This document shows positions 44,907 to 53,749 of a stretch of DNA of 64,000 nt, piece by piece. A program made the position numbers and the translations under genes. The DNA comes from Paraburkholderia ferrariae NBRC 106233. Its GTDB lineage: Bacteria; Pseudomonadota; Gammaproteobacteria; Burkholderiales; Burkholderiaceae. Under the pieces are notes generated by a model, which was given only the letters and a program-made list of their open reading frames with translations, made no database searches and was not told the DNA's origin. The stretch is from contig NZ_BAYB01000031.1 of the NCBI RefSeq assembly GCF_000685035.1, positions 53,101 to 117,100 of the forward strand, written 5' to 3'. Numbering within the stretch: the first letter of the stretch is position 1; each line of letters begins with the position of its first letter.

Positions 44907-45293
44907 TCAACGCACGTTGCGTACGATCGCTGCGCAACCGGCGTCCATGAGCGGCTCAACCACTTCGCGCCGTGCATCCGGCAGGAAATCGCTGATCCAG
45001 ACGAGCCGGCATCGCCCGGCCGCTTCCTGGAAGACCTGAATCGATGCGTGATGGTGCTCGAAGCGATCGCCGCAGACGGTGTAGGCAATCCGCATGCGCG
45101 CGTCGTCGATCGCGACCACGCGCTCCTGCACCACCGTCCCGCCGGCAAACGTCACGGTGCGCAGGTCGCCGTCGAGAACGGCATCGACCAGCACGCCCGC
45201 AAACACCTTGCCGACATTGCCGGGATCGCGCAGCGCGTCCCACGCGCGCGCGGCATCGATATCGAGTGTGACTTCACGGACGACGGTCGTCAT
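44907..45293 (-). CDS. SRPBCC (START/Bet v1-like) family protein
   Basis: 128 residues, soluble. MTTVVREVTLDIDAARAWDA is the typical opening of the lipid-binding SRPBCC fold. It ends with helix residues RREVVEPLMDAGCAAIVRNV, and the beta strands between (TVTFAGGTVVQERVVAIDDA) fit. ATG at 45291-45293 with GGGAGA upstream. It lies immediately downstream of the EamA transporter gene on the same strand (44 bp), so the two may be co-transcribed. The ligand is unknown. Confidence 0.8.
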   Translation of the reverse strand: MTTVVREVTLDIDAARAWDALRDPGNVGKVFAGVLVDAVLDGDLRTVTFAGGTVVQERVVAIDDARMRIAYTVCGDRFEHHHASIQVFQEAAGRCRLVWISDFLPDARREVVEPLMDAGCAAIVRNVR

Positions 45294-45337
45294 GGCGGTC
45301 TCTCCCCGCATGCCCGTCCGTGCATGGCCGCTCGCGC

Positions 45338-46399
45338 TCAGTGCGAGTGGCGGTGATGCACGTCCGGGTAATGCGCGTGACGGTGGGTGATGGGTGCGTG
45401 GCGGTGAGCGTGGCTATGGGGTTCGGTGCCGTCCCAGTCGAAGTCGTGTTCGTGCTGGTGATGGGCGTCGTGACGGTGCCGGTGCGCGTGATCGAGCGCT
45501 TCGTGCGTGTGGTCGTGCTCGTGCCGTTCGCGGACATGCAGCCAAACGCCGAGCGCCATGAGCGCGCCCGCGAGCCAGAACGTGTCGGCGGGGTGCTCGG
45601 GCCACAGGAGCAACGAAATCGCCACGCCGAAGAGCGGCGCAACGGAGAAGTAGGCGCCGGTGCGCGCCGTGCCGAGGTCGCGCAGAGCCACCACGAAAAG
45701 CACGAGGCTTACGCCATAGCCCGCGAAGCCCACGATCATTGCGCTCGCCAAGGTGCCCGCGGCGGGCCAGTGCGCGCCGGAAATCAGCGCGATGCCCAGA
45801 TTGACCGGTCCCGCGACAATGCCCTTCAGGCAGGCGATCACCATGGCGTCGTTGGTGGACACCTTGCGCGTGAGGTTGTTGTCGATCGCCCAGCACAGGC
45901 ACGCGGCGGCGACGAGCAGCGCACCGGGCGCAAAGCCCGCATGCGAAGCGGGCCACGACAGCAGGACACCGCCCGCAACGATGGCGAGCATGCCGAGAAA
46001 GATTTGCGTATCCACGTTTTCGCGGAAGCAGAGCCACGCGATCAGCGCCGTGAACACGCCCTCCAGGTTGAGCAGCAGGGAACTCGTGGCAGCGGGGGTG
46101 CTGCTCAGGCCCAGCATCAGCAAGGCAGGCCCCGCTACGCCGCCCGCGGCGATCGCGCCGGCGAGCCAGGGGAGTTCGCTAACCTTCAGTGCACTTTCGG
46201 CTGCCGGCGCGCCCGCCTTGCGGCGGCTGCGGCGCAGGGCGATCAGGAGCGCGAGCCCAACGCCGCTGCCCAGATAGAACAGCCCTGCGACCATGAACGG
46301 CGGCAGCGTGCCGAGCAGCGCTTTGGCGAACGGCGTGGTCGCACCGAAGAGCGCGGCGGCGGCGAGTGCCTGAAAAATGGCGTTCTGGTGGTGCTTCAT
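45338..46399 (-). CDS. EamA/DMT-family transporter with a His-rich C-terminal tail
   Basis: 353 residues. Residues 1-288 are a ten-helix EamA/DMT transporter with two five-helix repeats (AIFQALAAAALFGATTPFAK; LVAAACLCWAIDNNLTRKVS). The last 65 residues are a hydrophilic tail with 24 His, interspersed with Asp and Glu, as in HEHDHTHEALDHAHRHRHDA. That composition suggests metal binding, for example Ni, Co or Zn. Short His-rich tails are known from metal transporters and chaperones; in EamA proteins it is unusual. A metal role is inference only. ATG at 46397-46399 without a clear RBS. Confidence 0.85.
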   Translation of the reverse strand: MKHHQNAIFQALAAAALFGATTPFAKALLGTLPPFMVAGLFYLGSGVGLALLIALRRSRRKAGAPAAESALKVSELPWLAGAIAAGGVAGPALLMLGLSSTPAATSSLLLNLEGVFTALIAWLCFRENVDTQIFLGMLAIVAGGVLLSWPASHAGFAPGALLVAAACLCWAIDNNLTRKVSTNDAMVIACLKGIVAGPVNLGIALISGAHWPAAGTLASAMIVGFAGYGVSLVLFVVALRDLGTARTGAYFSVAPLFGVAISLLLWPEHPADTFWLAGALMALGVWLHVRERHEHDHTHEALDHAHRHRHDAHHQHEHDFDWDGTEPHSHAHRHAPITHRHAHYPDVHHRHSH

Positions 46400-46553
46400 G
46401 GCGGGAAGGCAAAGGAGGATCTGCGCATTTTACGCGCTCGCACGCCGGGGCCGGGCGCTGGATTCGGCCGTATGCCGGTGCTTGTTCATGTTTGCGCGCG
46501 GCGCATCAATCGGCTAGCCTGTGGCAGTTTCGGCTCCTGGAAAGAGCGTCGCC

Positions 46554-47267
46554 GTGAAGGATATTCTTTCGCTTCGCCTGTACACCCGCGTGGCGCGCCT
46601 AGGCAGCTTTTCGGCCGCCGCGCGCGAATGGGGCATGTCGCAATCGCAGGTGTCGCGCATTGTCGCCGACCTCGAGAGCGAGCTGGGCGTGCGGCTGCTT
46701 TCGCGCACGACGCGCGCGGTCGTGCCTACCGAGGCGGGTGCCGAGTTCCTCGCCCGGCTCGACGGCATTCTCGCCGCCCTCGACGACGCGCAGCAGAGCC
46801 TGCGCGAAGGCGCCGACCTGCGTGGCACGCTGCGCATGAGCATGCCGGCGAGCATCGCCGTGCGCGAGGTGATTCCGCGCCTCGCGCCGTTCGCCGTGCA
46901 GCACCCGGATCTGCGCATCCAGATGCTGGTGGGCGACCGCCCGCGCGACTTCGTGAAGGAAGCCGTGGATGTGGCGTTCCGGCTTGGGCGGCTGGGCGAT
47001 TCGTCGGCCACCGCCCGGCTCGTTACCACCATTGCGCGCTTCGTGGTCGCCTCGCCCGGCTATCTCGCGCAGAACGGCACGCCGGCCACGCCCGACGCCC
47101 TGAACGCGCATCGCATCGTGGGCGGCCCGGCTGCCGACGTTTCCAGCGCGTGGATCTTCAGCCGCGGCGAGGAGGAGGTCGCGCTCGATCTCGAACCGCA
47201 CTTCTGGGTCAACGAGAACGAGGGGGCCGTGGCGGCCGCGGTGGCGGGGCTGGGCATCACCTCGACA
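46554..47267 (+). pseudogene. LysR-type regulator gene, 3' truncated
   Basis: A GTG start at 46554 with GGAAAGAG upstream gives MKDILSLRLYTRVARLGSFS, a normal LysR N-terminus, and the frame matches the family through DVAFRLGRLGDSSATARLVT and VAAAVAGLGITST. Homology then stops near 47267 and the frame ends 16 codons later at 47315 with unrelated residues. A LysR protein of this subgroup is about 300 residues, so about 50 residues of the effector domain are lost. The break coincides with the start of a zone of gene fragments, so a deletion or insertion event is likely. Confidence 0.8.
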
Positions 47268-47394
47268 CGACGACCTGACAGCTGCTGGCTGGAATGCTCA
47301 GGCTCGCTGCTGTAACCGGCGTGCATGCGCCCACCACGCTTTTGTGACCCAGACAGCAACATCCATGGTTTGGTCGGCTGCTTAATGCGGGGTC

Positions 47395-47865
47395 TTGGGC
47401 TACAAACCAACCCTCAATACACTGCCAACCGTTGGTGCGAAGTTGTTTTCCCCGAGCCTCGATACGGTAGGCGTGCTTGCCAGAAGCGTGGATAACGCTT
47501 CCCTCGTTACGGGCACTCGTGAATTTGAAACCTTGCTTGCGCTTGCTCCTGAGGCGATGAAGCATAGCGACGAGCTTATGCTAGCCTCTTTTGTCCGTGC
47601 TTGAGGTTGGTGCGGCTCTCGGTGGAAATGGTTATGTTGCGTTTCTTGAAGAAGCAGGGGAGGCGCGGCAAGCGATAAGGTCCTCTTTCGATTCATTCGA
47701 TGTTCAGATCGTGCCGAGTGCTGGGCAACGCGCCCGTTAGCATAGGTTATACCGGCGACCCGATATTCGGTCGTTTCTGGACACTCCTCGGAAATCCCTG
47801 CGTCCATGTTCCAACAGGTTTTGGTCCGAGCGGATTGACTGCCACTATGGCATGTAAAACTGGAC
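47395..47865 (+). pseudogene. Amidase gene fragment, frameshifted
   Basis: Two stretches in different frames read as one amidase (amidase signature family). The first, from 47395, has GYKPTLNTLPTVGAKLFSPS and LDTVGVLARSVDNAS, the segment after the catalytic Ser-Ser-Lys site of amidases. The second, from about 47730, has IGYTGDPIFGRFWTLLGNPC and VHVPTGFGPSGL, the usual C-terminal part. The N-terminal half with the catalytic residues is absent, and about 120 codons between the two stretches are frameshifted or lost. Function is lost. Confidence 0.8.
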
Positions 47866-48541
47866 GGGACGGTCTCGGGTGCTGGGCTTGTCCGGGAGTG
47901 CGTTCCAGAGCAACTTGCGTTAAAACGGGAATTGTTCGCGCGAGCTGCCACCGTTGCGCGGTCAGACGCGGTTTTGGCTAGTTCAACCTCCGCAATTTAC
48001 CCTAGCAAGATTACCGAAGGGAGCGAATGCTTGTCGGGCATCCCGCGAACCCGCCGTTTTTGTTGCCCGTAATCAAGGTCGTGCCGTCGAGCTTTACGTC
48101 GGAGCAATATGTAGATCGAGCCACCGAGCTCTACGCGCGCGTCTCAGACCCATTCTGGTGCGACGCGAGGTCGAAGATTTTGTCTTTAACCGGCTGCAAG
48201 GCGCACTGTTACGCGAAGTATCCTGTCTGGTGCATAACGGAGTAGCCTCAGTTGCCGACATTGACGATATCGTTCTGCTGGGCTCGTGCGCCGCTGGAGT
48301 GTGGAGTGTGATTGGACCGTTCGAAACGGTTGGCCTGAAGACTCGGGCGGCATCGAGTCGCATGCTCAGAAAATGGGACGAGCGTATGGGCGCGGAGCGA
48401 GGGCAGTACGACCCTTGGACACCTGATTTGGTTGCCGAGGTCAGTCGGCAACGTCGAGCGTTGCTTGAGCTCGCCGACTGGGAAAACCGCGTTCGCTGGC
48501 GCGACGAACGGCTGTTAACGTTCCTATCGGAGGGCTCGTAG
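47866..48541 (+). pseudogene. 3-hydroxyacyl-CoA dehydrogenase gene fragment, frameshifted
   Basis: Three frames join into one family pattern. Near 47875-48015 the sequence reads RELFARAATVARSDAVLASS. From 48024 in the next frame it reads MLVGHPANPPFLLPVIKVVP followed by SSFTSEQYVDRATELYARV. From about 48155 in a third frame it reads REVEDFVFNRLQGALLREVS, VWSVIGPFETVGLKT and MGAERGQYDPWTPDLV. This is the L-carnitine/3-hydroxyacyl-CoA dehydrogenase type. The N-terminal NAD-binding domain is missing, since the amidase fragment runs straight into the middle of this gene. At least two frameshifts (near 48020 and 48150) and an upstream deletion make it non-functional. Confidence 0.85.
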
Positions 48542-48664
48542 GAGTGGGTCGCGTTGGAAAAGGCACGAATTGCAATGAGCATATACAGCGCCACGCGGTT
48601 CTTTTCGAGAGCAATCGCGTGATATCCCGGTTTTGGCCCTGACGCGCTCCTTGGCGTGCCGAGA

Positions 48665-49558
48665 TCACGACGGATAGTCTCGCGCCATGATCTCGGTAAG
48701 GAACGAGGCAACCGCGCGGATGCGAGGTACCCGTTGCAGATACTGATGCGCACTTATCCACACGTCGCGGAGGACGGGAATTTCGTCTGTCATGATTGGT
48801 ACGAGACCGAAGCGCTCTGCCTTGGAGAAGGTTGGCAGCATGACGATCCCACCGCCTGCAGCGGCAGAAAACATTTGTGAGAGCATGCTCGTCGAACGGA
48901 AGCCGATAGTCGGATTCGAGATTGCGTCATCCAGCCAGCGAACTGCATCAAGCTGAATTAGCTCATCGATGTAACCAACGAACGTATGGTCGGGGAGGTC
49001 GGATGCGACCTCGGGAATACCCTTAATCGCAAGGTAGTCGGGATGGGCGTACAGATGCAGCTGAAACTGGCCGATTTTCTCTATCTTCAGGTTGCTACCT
49101 CGTGGCTCGAAAAAGCCGATGAAGAGATCTGCCTCCCGATGGGAGATTCGGACGTCGTTTGACGAGGTTACGAGCTCGATGGTAATACCTGGCTGACGCC
49201 GCCGAAACTCAACGAATTGCTCGCTCAGATAGAGAGAGGCGATACCTTCCATTGTGGCAATACGCACGTGGCCGGAGAGCCCCGGCTGGGCGCCCCCCAT
49301 CGTATCACTGAGCGTCAGGATATTCGCTTCGATGACCTCCACGTATTCCAGCATCTCGCGTCCTTGAGCGTTCAGGCGATAGCCTTGGCGGTCTCGCTCG
49401 AAGACCGGCGTCTCAAGCGCGAATTCGAGCGCTGAAATGCGCCTTCCAACCGTTGCGTGGTCCATCCCGAGGATGCGCCCCGCTTTCGACAGGTTCCCCG
49501 CTCGAGCGACCGTCAGGAAAACCCGAAGGTCGTTCCAGTCGAGATGATTGATATTCAC
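48665..49558 (-). CDS. LysR-type regulator of the nitrilase operon
   Basis: 297 residues. The helix-turn-helix is WNDLRVFLTVARAGNLSKAG then MDHATVGRRISALEFAL. The effector domain includes ADLFIGFFEPRGSNLKIEKI and AAAGGGIVMLPTFSKAERFG. It is divergent from the DUF485 / symporter / nitrilase genes with a 151-bp gap that holds an 18-bp near-perfect palindrome (49592-49609), so it very likely controls them. Codon third positions are less G/C biased than in neighbouring core genes, in line with recent acquisition. Confidence 0.9.
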   Translation of the reverse strand: MNINHLDWNDLRVFLTVARAGNLSKAGRILGMDHATVGRRISALEFALETPVFERDRQGYRLNAQGREMLEYVEVIEANILTLSDTMGGAQPGLSGHVRIATMEGIASLYLSEQFVEFRRRQPGITIELVTSSNDVRISHREADLFIGFFEPRGSNLKIEKIGQFQLHLYAHPDYLAIKGIPEVASDLPDHTFVGYIDELIQLDAVRWLDDAISNPTIGFRSTSMLSQMFSAAAGGGIVMLPTFSKAERFGLVPIMTDEIPVLRDVWISAHQYLQRVPRIRAVASFLTEIMARDYPS

Positions 49559-49591
49559 GGGAATCCTCCGTTAGTGGGCGTCCCATTGTCG

Positions 49592-49609
49592 CTGTGCAAA
49601 ATTGCACAG
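49592..49609. promoter_or_regulatory. Palindrome in the LysR/nitrilase divergent promoter region
   Basis: CTGTGCAA (49592-49599), AA, TTGCACAG (49602-49609): 8-bp arms around a 2-bp centre, 33 bp upstream of the LysR start. It is the likely binding site for that regulator, or possibly for another repressor. Confidence 0.6.
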
Positions 49610-49709
49610 GCCAGAGATTCTTTTCCAGTTCGCCGATGAACGTGGCATCCGTAAACTTGGTTTTAGTTGCCGGGGGGTGCCCGGCTCCTCATCTCGACGG
49701 GAGAAACAG

Positions 49710-50051
49710 ATGCCTGGAACCGACGTTGACTGGGAAGGGGTACTTGCGAGCGAACGCTTCAGGTTCCTTGCGCGCAAACGCAGGAACACCGTTCTTGGGC
49801 TTGGCCTGCTAGCGGCCGTTTACTATTTTTCCATCCCGGCATTGATCGCTTGGGCGCCGGAGTTCTTCAAGATTCGACTGATGCCGGGCATCAACATTGG
49901 GACAATCTTTGTGGTTTCGCAATATCCGTTTGGAGGCGTAATCGCATACGTGTTTCTGCGGCGCACCGCGCAAATCGATAAGGCGTCTGCGGATGTCAAG
50001 CAACAGACGGCGCCAGTTGCTACTGTAGGGGAGCAGAGCCATGCGTACTAA
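49710..50051 (+). CDS. DUF485-type small membrane protein, symporter partner
   Basis: 113 residues with two TM helices (about 28-48 and 66-87): RFRFLARKRRNTVLGLGLLA, GIRNIG-like loop and FPFGGVIAYVFLRR. DUF485 proteins are usually encoded next to acetate-type solute:sodium symporters, as here, where the next ORF overlaps by 11 bp. ATG at 49710 with GGGAGA upstream. Accessory role in symporter assembly or regulation is inferred. Confidence 0.85.
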   Translation: MPGTDVDWEGVLASERFRFLARKRRNTVLGLGLLAAVYYFSIPALIAWAPEFFKIRLMPGINIGTIFVVSQYPFGGVIAYVFLRRTAQIDKASADVKQQTAPVATVGEQSHAY

Positions 50052-51897
50052 GCATCTGCTCGGTCCTGTTTTGACCGTAGCAGCGACGCCCGGTCTGGTG
50101 TTCGCGGCGGAAGTGGGGAACTCGACGATCACCCACCATTTCCTGACATTCATCGTATTTGGTCTTGTTATCGCGTCGACACTGCTGATTACATGGTTTG
50201 CGTCGCGAAGCAACCGGACGGCGGGGGATTTCTATACGGCAGGCGGCGGGATCGGACCAGCAAAAAACGGACTCGCAATCGCAGGAGACTACCTCTCTGC
50301 TGCTGCGTTTCTCGGTGCATCGGGTCTCATTTCGCTATACGGATTCGACGGAATGATCTATCTAGTGGGCTTCTTCGCGGCCTTCATTCCAGTCCTGCTA
50401 TTTATTGCGGAGCCCTGCCGGAATCTCGGGAAATATACGATTGGCGATGTGCTTACGATGCGAAACAGCTTCCGTTCGACGAAAGCCGTGTCGGCAGTGT
50501 CCAGCGTCGTTGTTGCACTCGCGTACATGATTCCGCAGATCGTCGGCGGCGCGGTCATTGTTCGTGCACTCGTGGGTATCGACTACAACGTTTCAGTTGT
50601 AGGTGTCGGCGCGCTGATGCTGATCTACGTCGGCTGCGGAGGCATGAAGGCGACGACGTGGGTACAGGTGATCAAGGCCGTGCTGCTCATTGGAGCATCC
50701 TTCGTTCTCGTGGTGCTCGCTTGGCTACCATTCGGATTCCAGGTGCCGAGCTTCATGGATGCAATCGTCCACAGCCAGTTCGTCCAATCGCATGTCGCGC
50801 AAATGGCCACAGTAAAAGGGCTGACAGGTGACGAACTGGGGTGGCGCTTTCTGGAACCGGGCCTCTTTTTGAACAAGCCACTCGAGCTGTTTTCGCTTGG
50901 TCTGGCTCTTGTACTCGGCACCGCAGCGATGCCGCATATTTTGATGCGCTTCTTCACCGTGAAGGATGCGAAGGCGGCGCGGCACTCGGTAATGTGGGCG
51001 ATGCTTGGTATCGGTGCGTGTCATCTCTTCATCGTGGTGATTGGATTCGCCGCTGCCTACTTCGTGGGCGCACCATTGATATCCGCCATGGACAAAGGCG
51101 GTAACCTGGCAGCGCCGCTCCTTGCGCAGGCGTTGACGGGCGGTCCCGGTAGTATAGGTGGAGATCTGATGCTCGCGTTCATCGCAGCTGTGGCATTTGC
51201 GACCATCGTCGCGGTGGTGGCGGGCCTGACGTTGGCAGCGGCCTCGTCGATCGCGCATGACGTGTATGTCGGCGCTGTGAGAAATGGACACGCTACCGAA
51301 CGCGAGCAGGTGACAGCTGCCCGGATTGCGACGCTTGTTGTGGGCGCGATTGCGATTGCTGTGAGCATCCTCGAACGCGGGCAGAACGTAGCGCAGCTAG
51401 TTGGGTTGGGATATGCCGTCGCGGCCTCGGCCAACCTCCCGGCGCTTGTACTGACGCTGTATTGGCGTCGAACTACGACCCAAGGCGTCATTGTCGGGAT
51501 TGTCGGAGGAACGCTTGTGGCCATCGCACTCGTGCTCGTCTCGCCAAACATGACGTATCCGGCGCTAGCTCGGCAGCAAGCGATGACCACCGCACAGCAC
51601 ATTGAAGCGAAATTGCCGGCAGCAACGGGAGAGGAGGCGCGCCAGAAGCTTCTGCTGGAGCGTAACCAAGCTCTGTCGATTGCACAGGCCATCCCGGTGG
51701 ACGCGACGAGTATCGTGGGTCTGCGTGAACCGCTTATCACGTTGCGCAACCCGGGCATCCTCTCCATCCCTGTCGGATTTCTGCTCGTCATTCTTGTTTC
51801 GCTCATGACTCGTGATGCGGGTGCCCGCTCGCGATGGGCCGAACTTGTCGTGAGACGCGAAACGGGAATCGGCGCGGCTACAGCGATTGATCACTAA
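50041..51897 (+). CDS. Sodium:solute symporter (SSS family, acetate permease-like)
   Basis: 618 residues with 13 or more TM helices. It starts with a short signal-like segment (VAATPGLVFA) and the SSS core: RTAGDFYTAGGGIGPAKNGL, AIAGDYLSAAAFLGASGLIS, RALVGIDYNVSVVGVG and LGTAAMPHILMRFFTVKDAK. The ActP subfamily transports short carboxylates with Na+. The gene sits between the DUF485 partner and the nitrilase (31 bp), so the likely substrate is a carboxylate, amide or nitrile-derived acid of the pathway; that is inference. Confidence 0.88.
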   Translation: MRTKHLLGPVLTVAATPGLVFAAEVGNSTITHHFLTFIVFGLVIASTLLITWFASRSNRTAGDFYTAGGGIGPAKNGLAIAGDYLSAAAFLGASGLISLYGFDGMIYLVGFFAAFIPVLLFIAEPCRNLGKYTIGDVLTMRNSFRSTKAVSAVSSVVVALAYMIPQIVGGAVIVRALVGIDYNVSVVGVGALMLIYVGCGGMKATTWVQVIKAVLLIGASFVLVVLAWLPFGFQVPSFMDAIVHSQFVQSHVAQMATVKGLTGDELGWRFLEPGLFLNKPLELFSLGLALVLGTAAMPHILMRFFTVKDAKAARHSVMWAMLGIGACHLFIVVIGFAAAYFVGAPLISAMDKGGNLAAPLLAQALTGGPGSIGGDLMLAFIAAVAFATIVAVVAGLTLAAASSIAHDVYVGAVRNGHATEREQVTAARIATLVVGAIAIAVSILERGQNVAQLVGLGYAVAASANLPALVLTLYWRRTTTQGVIVGIVGGTLVAIALVLVSPNMTYPALARQQAMTTAQHIEAKLPAATGEEARQKLLLERNQALSIAQAIPVDATSIVGLREPLITLRNPGILSIPVGFLLVILVSLMTRDAGARSRWAELVVRRETGIGAATAIDH

Positions 51898-51928
51898 CCA
51901 GTCAACGTCAGCACGAGAGAGTAAAAAT

Positions 51929-52963
51929 ATGCCTTACCTTCCTTTTGTGAAAGTTGCTGCGATCCACGCAGCTCCTGTGTTCCTCAACAAAACCGAGACG
52001 GTTGCGAAGGCGGTGTCGTTTATCCGTGAAGCCAGTCGTAACGGAGCGCAACTTATTGCGTTTCCAGAGTCTTACATTCCAGCGTTTCCTGTCTGGGCAT
52101 CGCTTTGGGCACCGATCGACAATCACGACCTCTTCGAGCGTTTCGCCGGGGAGAGCCTTTACATGGACAGCGCCGAGATTGCGGAGATTGCGGCGGAGGC
52201 GCAACGCTGTGGTGTGTTTGTGTCGCTGGGCTTCAGTGAACGGTCCCGAGCGAGTGTCGGCTGTCTCTGGAACTCAAATGTTCTCATCGATGACCGTGGC
52301 GTCATCATCAATCACCATCGTAAGCTCGTGCCGACGTTCTACGAGAAGCTGGTGTGGGCGGCGGGCGATGGCGCTGGATTGCAGGTCGCCGATACTCGAA
52401 TCGGCCGAATTGGAGGGCTAATCTGTGGAGAGAACACGAACCCGCTCGCGCGATACTCGCTAATCGCACAAGGTGAACAGATTCATATTTCCAGCTGGCC
52501 GGCGCTGTGGCCGACGCGCCGCCCATCGACAGGTGCCAACTTCGACAACGTTGCAGCGAACCGATTGCGTGCGGGAGCACACTCGTTCGAGGCCAAGGCA
52601 TTTGGAATCATTTGTGCCGGCTTCATGGACAGCGAGATGCGCGATTTCCTCGTCGCGAGAGACCCTGCTGCTGCGGAGGTGCTCGATGGCTCGCCACGCG
52701 CTGCAACAATGTTCGTGGATCCGACGGGCAGCCAGATTGGCGACATGCTCAAGGACGAAGAGGGCATCGCATACGCGGAGTTCGACTTGAATCGCTGCGT
52801 AGAGCCCAAGCAATTTCACGATGTCGTTGGCTATTACAATCGATTTGACGTGTTCTCGCTTGCGGTGAATCGGGAGCGTCTTGAACCGGTTTCGTGGCGT
52901 GAGGTCTCCCAAAGGGGGGCCTCACGAAGCGAGGATGCTTCTGTTCTACCTATCGAAGACTAA
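51929..52963 (+). CDS. Nitrilase
   Basis: 344 residues, the length of aliphatic/arylacetonitrilases. The catalytic triad is visible as E47 (LIAFPESYIPAFPVW), K132 (HHRKLVPTFYEKLVW) and C166 (GLICGENTNPLARYS). The C-terminal region has the family PTGANFDNVAANR and DPTGSQIGDMLKDEEG. It hydrolyses nitriles to carboxylic acids and ammonia. It is the last gene of an operon with a DUF485 protein and a sodium:solute symporter, under a divergent LysR regulator, so it is probably a catabolic nitrile pathway. ATG at 51929; the RBS is weak. Confidence 0.93.
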   Translation: MPYLPFVKVAAIHAAPVFLNKTETVAKAVSFIREASRNGAQLIAFPESYIPAFPVWASLWAPIDNHDLFERFAGESLYMDSAEIAEIAAEAQRCGVFVSLGFSERSRASVGCLWNSNVLIDDRGVIINHHRKLVPTFYEKLVWAAGDGAGLQVADTRIGRIGGLICGENTNPLARYSLIAQGEQIHISSWPALWPTRRPSTGANFDNVAANRLRAGAHSFEAKAFGIICAGFMDSEMRDFLVARDPAAAEVLDGSPRAATMFVDPTGSQIGDMLKDEEGIAYAEFDLNRCVEPKQFHDVVGYYNRFDVFSLAVNRERLEPVSWREVSQRGASRSEDASVLPIED

Positions 52964-53434
52964 CGCGAAGATGGCGTTTACGGGCCGTTGTTTCCCTATC
53001 AGCGGCCTATACATCAGAGCGTCATTCAGTTCTGTGTCCTCGAGTGCCATCTCATTCATCGACCGAGACCTGCGAGAAATTGGGATAGTCCCGACCGGGC
53101 ACGCCAGCATGAAACCTGACCGATGAGCAGGCAGGCAAACGTGGATCTCGGGACAGCGTGATGACGTATTTTGTGGGGGAGCAGGACGATCGTGAGGGAG
53201 GGGCGACGTCTCCGCTACCCGATCCGGTTGCCGAGTAGCTGGATACATGCGGATCGTCAAGTTCGAAAGCTGAAGAGCCTGCGGTACTGTTTAAGCCCCC
53301 GCTATGTTCCCGTGTACATCATATTGCAACCATTTGAGTAGGGAGCTCGTCAACGGCAGGAAAGGAGGGGCGAATCGGGAGAGTCGCGGTCTGTCGTCCC
53401 AAGTCCGGCGAACCGCAAGATTTTCGGTTGCACG
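52964..53434. other. Intergenic region downstream of the nitrilase
   Basis: About 470 bp with no gene I can support; several short frames exist on both strands without ribosome binding sites or recognisable domains. The sequence is less GC-rich than the flanks. No terminator with a T-run is seen. Confidence 0.45.
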
Positions 53435-53463
53435 CGTATTCATTTTTGAGTATATTGAATACG
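53435..53463. promoter_or_regulatory. Operator-like inverted repeat upstream of parDE
   Basis: CGTATTCA (53435-53442) / TGAATACG (53456-53463), a perfect 8-bp inverted repeat across an AT-rich stretch that also holds TATATT, 22 bp before the antitoxin start. Toxin-antitoxin pairs usually autoregulate through such a site, so this is the likely operator and promoter. Confidence 0.6.
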
Positions 53464-53485
53464 ATAACTGTATCAGGAGTGGACC

Positions 53486-53746
53486 ATGCCCCGTACCCCT
53501 ACGACCATGACGGTTCGCCTCAGCGGTCCGCTTAGCGATTTCGTTGCCGCGAATGTCGGCGAAAATGGTGCCTATGAGAACGTCAGTGAGTATGTCCGCG
53601 ATCTGATTCGTCGCGACAAGGAGCGCAAGGAAGCGGAGGCATTCGATCGACTCAAGGCTGAACTGGCCCACGCGTATGCAGCACCCGAATCGTCGTACAA
53701 GCCATTGACGGCTGCCGATGTGATTGCGCGCAACCAGGCGTCATAG
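53486..53746 (+). CDS. ParD-type antitoxin
   Basis: 86 residues. A ribbon-helix-helix N-terminus (TMTVRLSGPLSDFVAANVGE, then YENVSEYVRDLIRRDKERKE) is followed by a flexible, acidic C-terminus that would wrap the toxin. ATG at 53486 with AGGAG upstream. It precedes the toxin by 3 bp. The RHH/ParD family call is from the pattern SEYVRDLIRRDKER. It stabilises a neighbouring mobile or accessory region. Confidence 0.88.
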   Translation: MPRTPTTMTVRLSGPLSDFVAANVGENGAYENVSEYVRDLIRRDKERKEAEAFDRLKAELAHAYAAPESSYKPLTAADVIARNQAS

Positions 53747-53749
53747 GGT

